From NCBI GenBank assembly GCA_030834965.1, contig JAUQWW010000036.1, positions 1 to 64,000 of the forward strand: a stretch of DNA of 64,000 nt, read 5' to 3'. This stretch comes from Gallionellaceae bacterium. Lineage in GTDB: Bacteria; Pseudomonadota; Gammaproteobacteria; Burkholderiales; Gallionellaceae. Shown one piece after another: positions 63,571 through 64,000 of this stretch (position 1 is the stretch's first letter; every line of letters starts with the position of its first letter). The notes beneath the pieces were generated by a model. It did no database searches. It was not told the DNA's origin and saw only the letters and a list, made by a program, of their open reading frames with translations. The translations under genes and the position numbers were made by a program.

Positions 63571-64000
63571 CTACAACTTGGAGCGTGCAACATGCACCAG
63601 CAAATCATTCACCGATGCGTGCATGATCTCGCTGAACGGCAACGGATAAAGACCCATGCCCAGCACAGTCAACGCCAGAATCACGAATACGAATTTTTCA
63701 CGCAAGGTGATATCGGTCAGCTTGGCGACATGATGGTTGGCCACCGCGCCGAAGATCACCCGCTTGTACATCCACAGCGTATAGGCTGCGCCGAAAACCA
63801 GCGTGGCGGCCGCCAGGAATGCGTACCAGAAGTTCACTTTGACCGCGCCCAGGATCACCATGAATTCTCCCACGAAGCCGCTGGTGCCCGGCAGGCCGCT
63901 GTTGGCCATCGCAAACAGCATGAAGAACGCGGCAAATACCGGCATGGTATTGGCCACGCCGCCGTAGTCGGAAATCTGGCGCGAATGCATGCGGTCATAC
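63571..64000 (-). CDS. nuoM: NADH-quinone oxidoreductase subunit M (C-terminal part, runs off the window)
   Basis: At least 142 residues of the C-terminal end are present; the frame stays open to the window edge (YDRMHSRQI continues past the internal Met). GLPGTSGFVGEFMVILGA, AATLVFGAAYTLWMYKRVIFG and LREKFVFVILALTVLGMGLYPLPF are typical of NuoM's last helices. Pumps protons in complex I together with nuoN and nuoL (outside the window). Confidence 0.95.
   Translation of the reverse strand, partial: YDRMHSRQISDYGGVANTMPVFAAFFMLFAMANSGLPGTSGFVGEFMVILGAVKVNFWYAFLAAATLVFGAAYTLWMYKRVIFGAVANHHVAKLTDITLREKFVFVILALTVLGMGLYPLPFSEIMHASVNDLLVHVARSKL

Noticed and set aside
1-64000. CRISPR arrays, tRNA/rRNA genes, insertion sequences, prophage or attachment sites
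   Set aside because: Looked for and not seen; no regularly spaced repeats, cloverleaf-like sequences, or transposase/integrase motifs.

Overview
The window reads as chromosomal DNA of a Gram-negative betaproteobacterium, most likely Nitrosomonadales sensu lato (Gallionella/Sideroxydans/Nitrosospira-like). The reasons are a complete exosortase A (XrtA)/PEP-CTERM exopolysaccharide locus, the 'HPr-rel-A' kinase/PqqD/nucleotidyltransferase module, nuoM-nuoN at the right edge with a Nudix gene nearby, and sigma-54 promoters. The taxon is inferred from gene content; no rRNA or other marker gene is present. About 50 protein genes are packed tightly, many joined by 4-bp ATGA/GTGA overlaps. I found no tRNA, rRNA, CRISPR array, transposase or integrase.

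Layout. 1-2400: the tail of an unidentified gene and a ThiF-nitroreductase fusion, closed by a hairpin terminator. 2417-5404 (minus): a PEP-CTERM-anchored secreted protein behind a near-consensus sigma-54 promoter, a Sel1-repeat lytic transglycosylase and a GAF-domain protein. 5468-8431 (minus): a four-gene operon encoding a Tat-exported Cys-containing protein, a PqqD-like chaperone, an HprK-related kinase and an NTP_transf_5 nucleotidyltransferase, again with a sigma-54 type promoter. 9067-29200 (plus): a 16-gene XrtA operon. In order it encodes the export protein, chain-length determinant, tyrosine autokinase, outer-membrane barrel, ATPase, UDP-GlcNAc 2-epimerase, deacetylase, FemAB, glycosyltransferase, exosortase A-EpsI fusion, glycosyltransferase, amidotransferase, two glycosyltransferases, an adenylate-forming enzyme and an O-antigen-ligase-like protein.

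29418-41275: accessory envelope genes. These are a deacetylase, diacylglycerol kinase, an asparagine-synthase-like protein without the catalytic Cys2, a sulfotransferase and a methyltransferase. They are followed by a seven-gene minus-strand operon (GT-C membrane protein, GtrB-like GT2, NeuD-like acyltransferase, WbqC, GtrA, acyltransferase 3, WecE-like aminotransferase) that looks built to make and attach an N-acylated amino-deoxysugar. 42056-51914: a deacetylase-like protein, a GT4 and a TPR protein (plus), converging on a minus operon of Wzx flippase, sulfotransferase, acyltransferase, GT2 and a membrane sulfatase-fold protein with Thr where the formylglycine Cys should be. 52290-57846: a secreted beta-helix protein, a small four-Cys secreted protein, and a 1162-residue fusion of three VanZ-like membrane modules to a heparinase II/III-like domain.

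57939-64000 (minus): an ammonium transporter with a textbook NtrC site and sigma-54 promoter, a Nudix hydrolase, a YyaL/DUF255 thioredoxin-fold protein, then nuoN and partial nuoM with an intrinsic terminator. Overall the window encodes synthesis, polymerisation, export, decoration and turnover of an exopolysaccharide, together with the exosortase that sorts PEP-CTERM proteins. Three sigma-54 promoters suggest that PEP-CTERM protein production, the HPr-rel-A module and ammonium uptake all depend on RpoN. The most interesting candidates for an undescribed system are the HPr-rel-A operon with its putative Tat substrate, the 39-bp duplicated element upstream of two envelope loci, and the VanZ-heparinase fusion.
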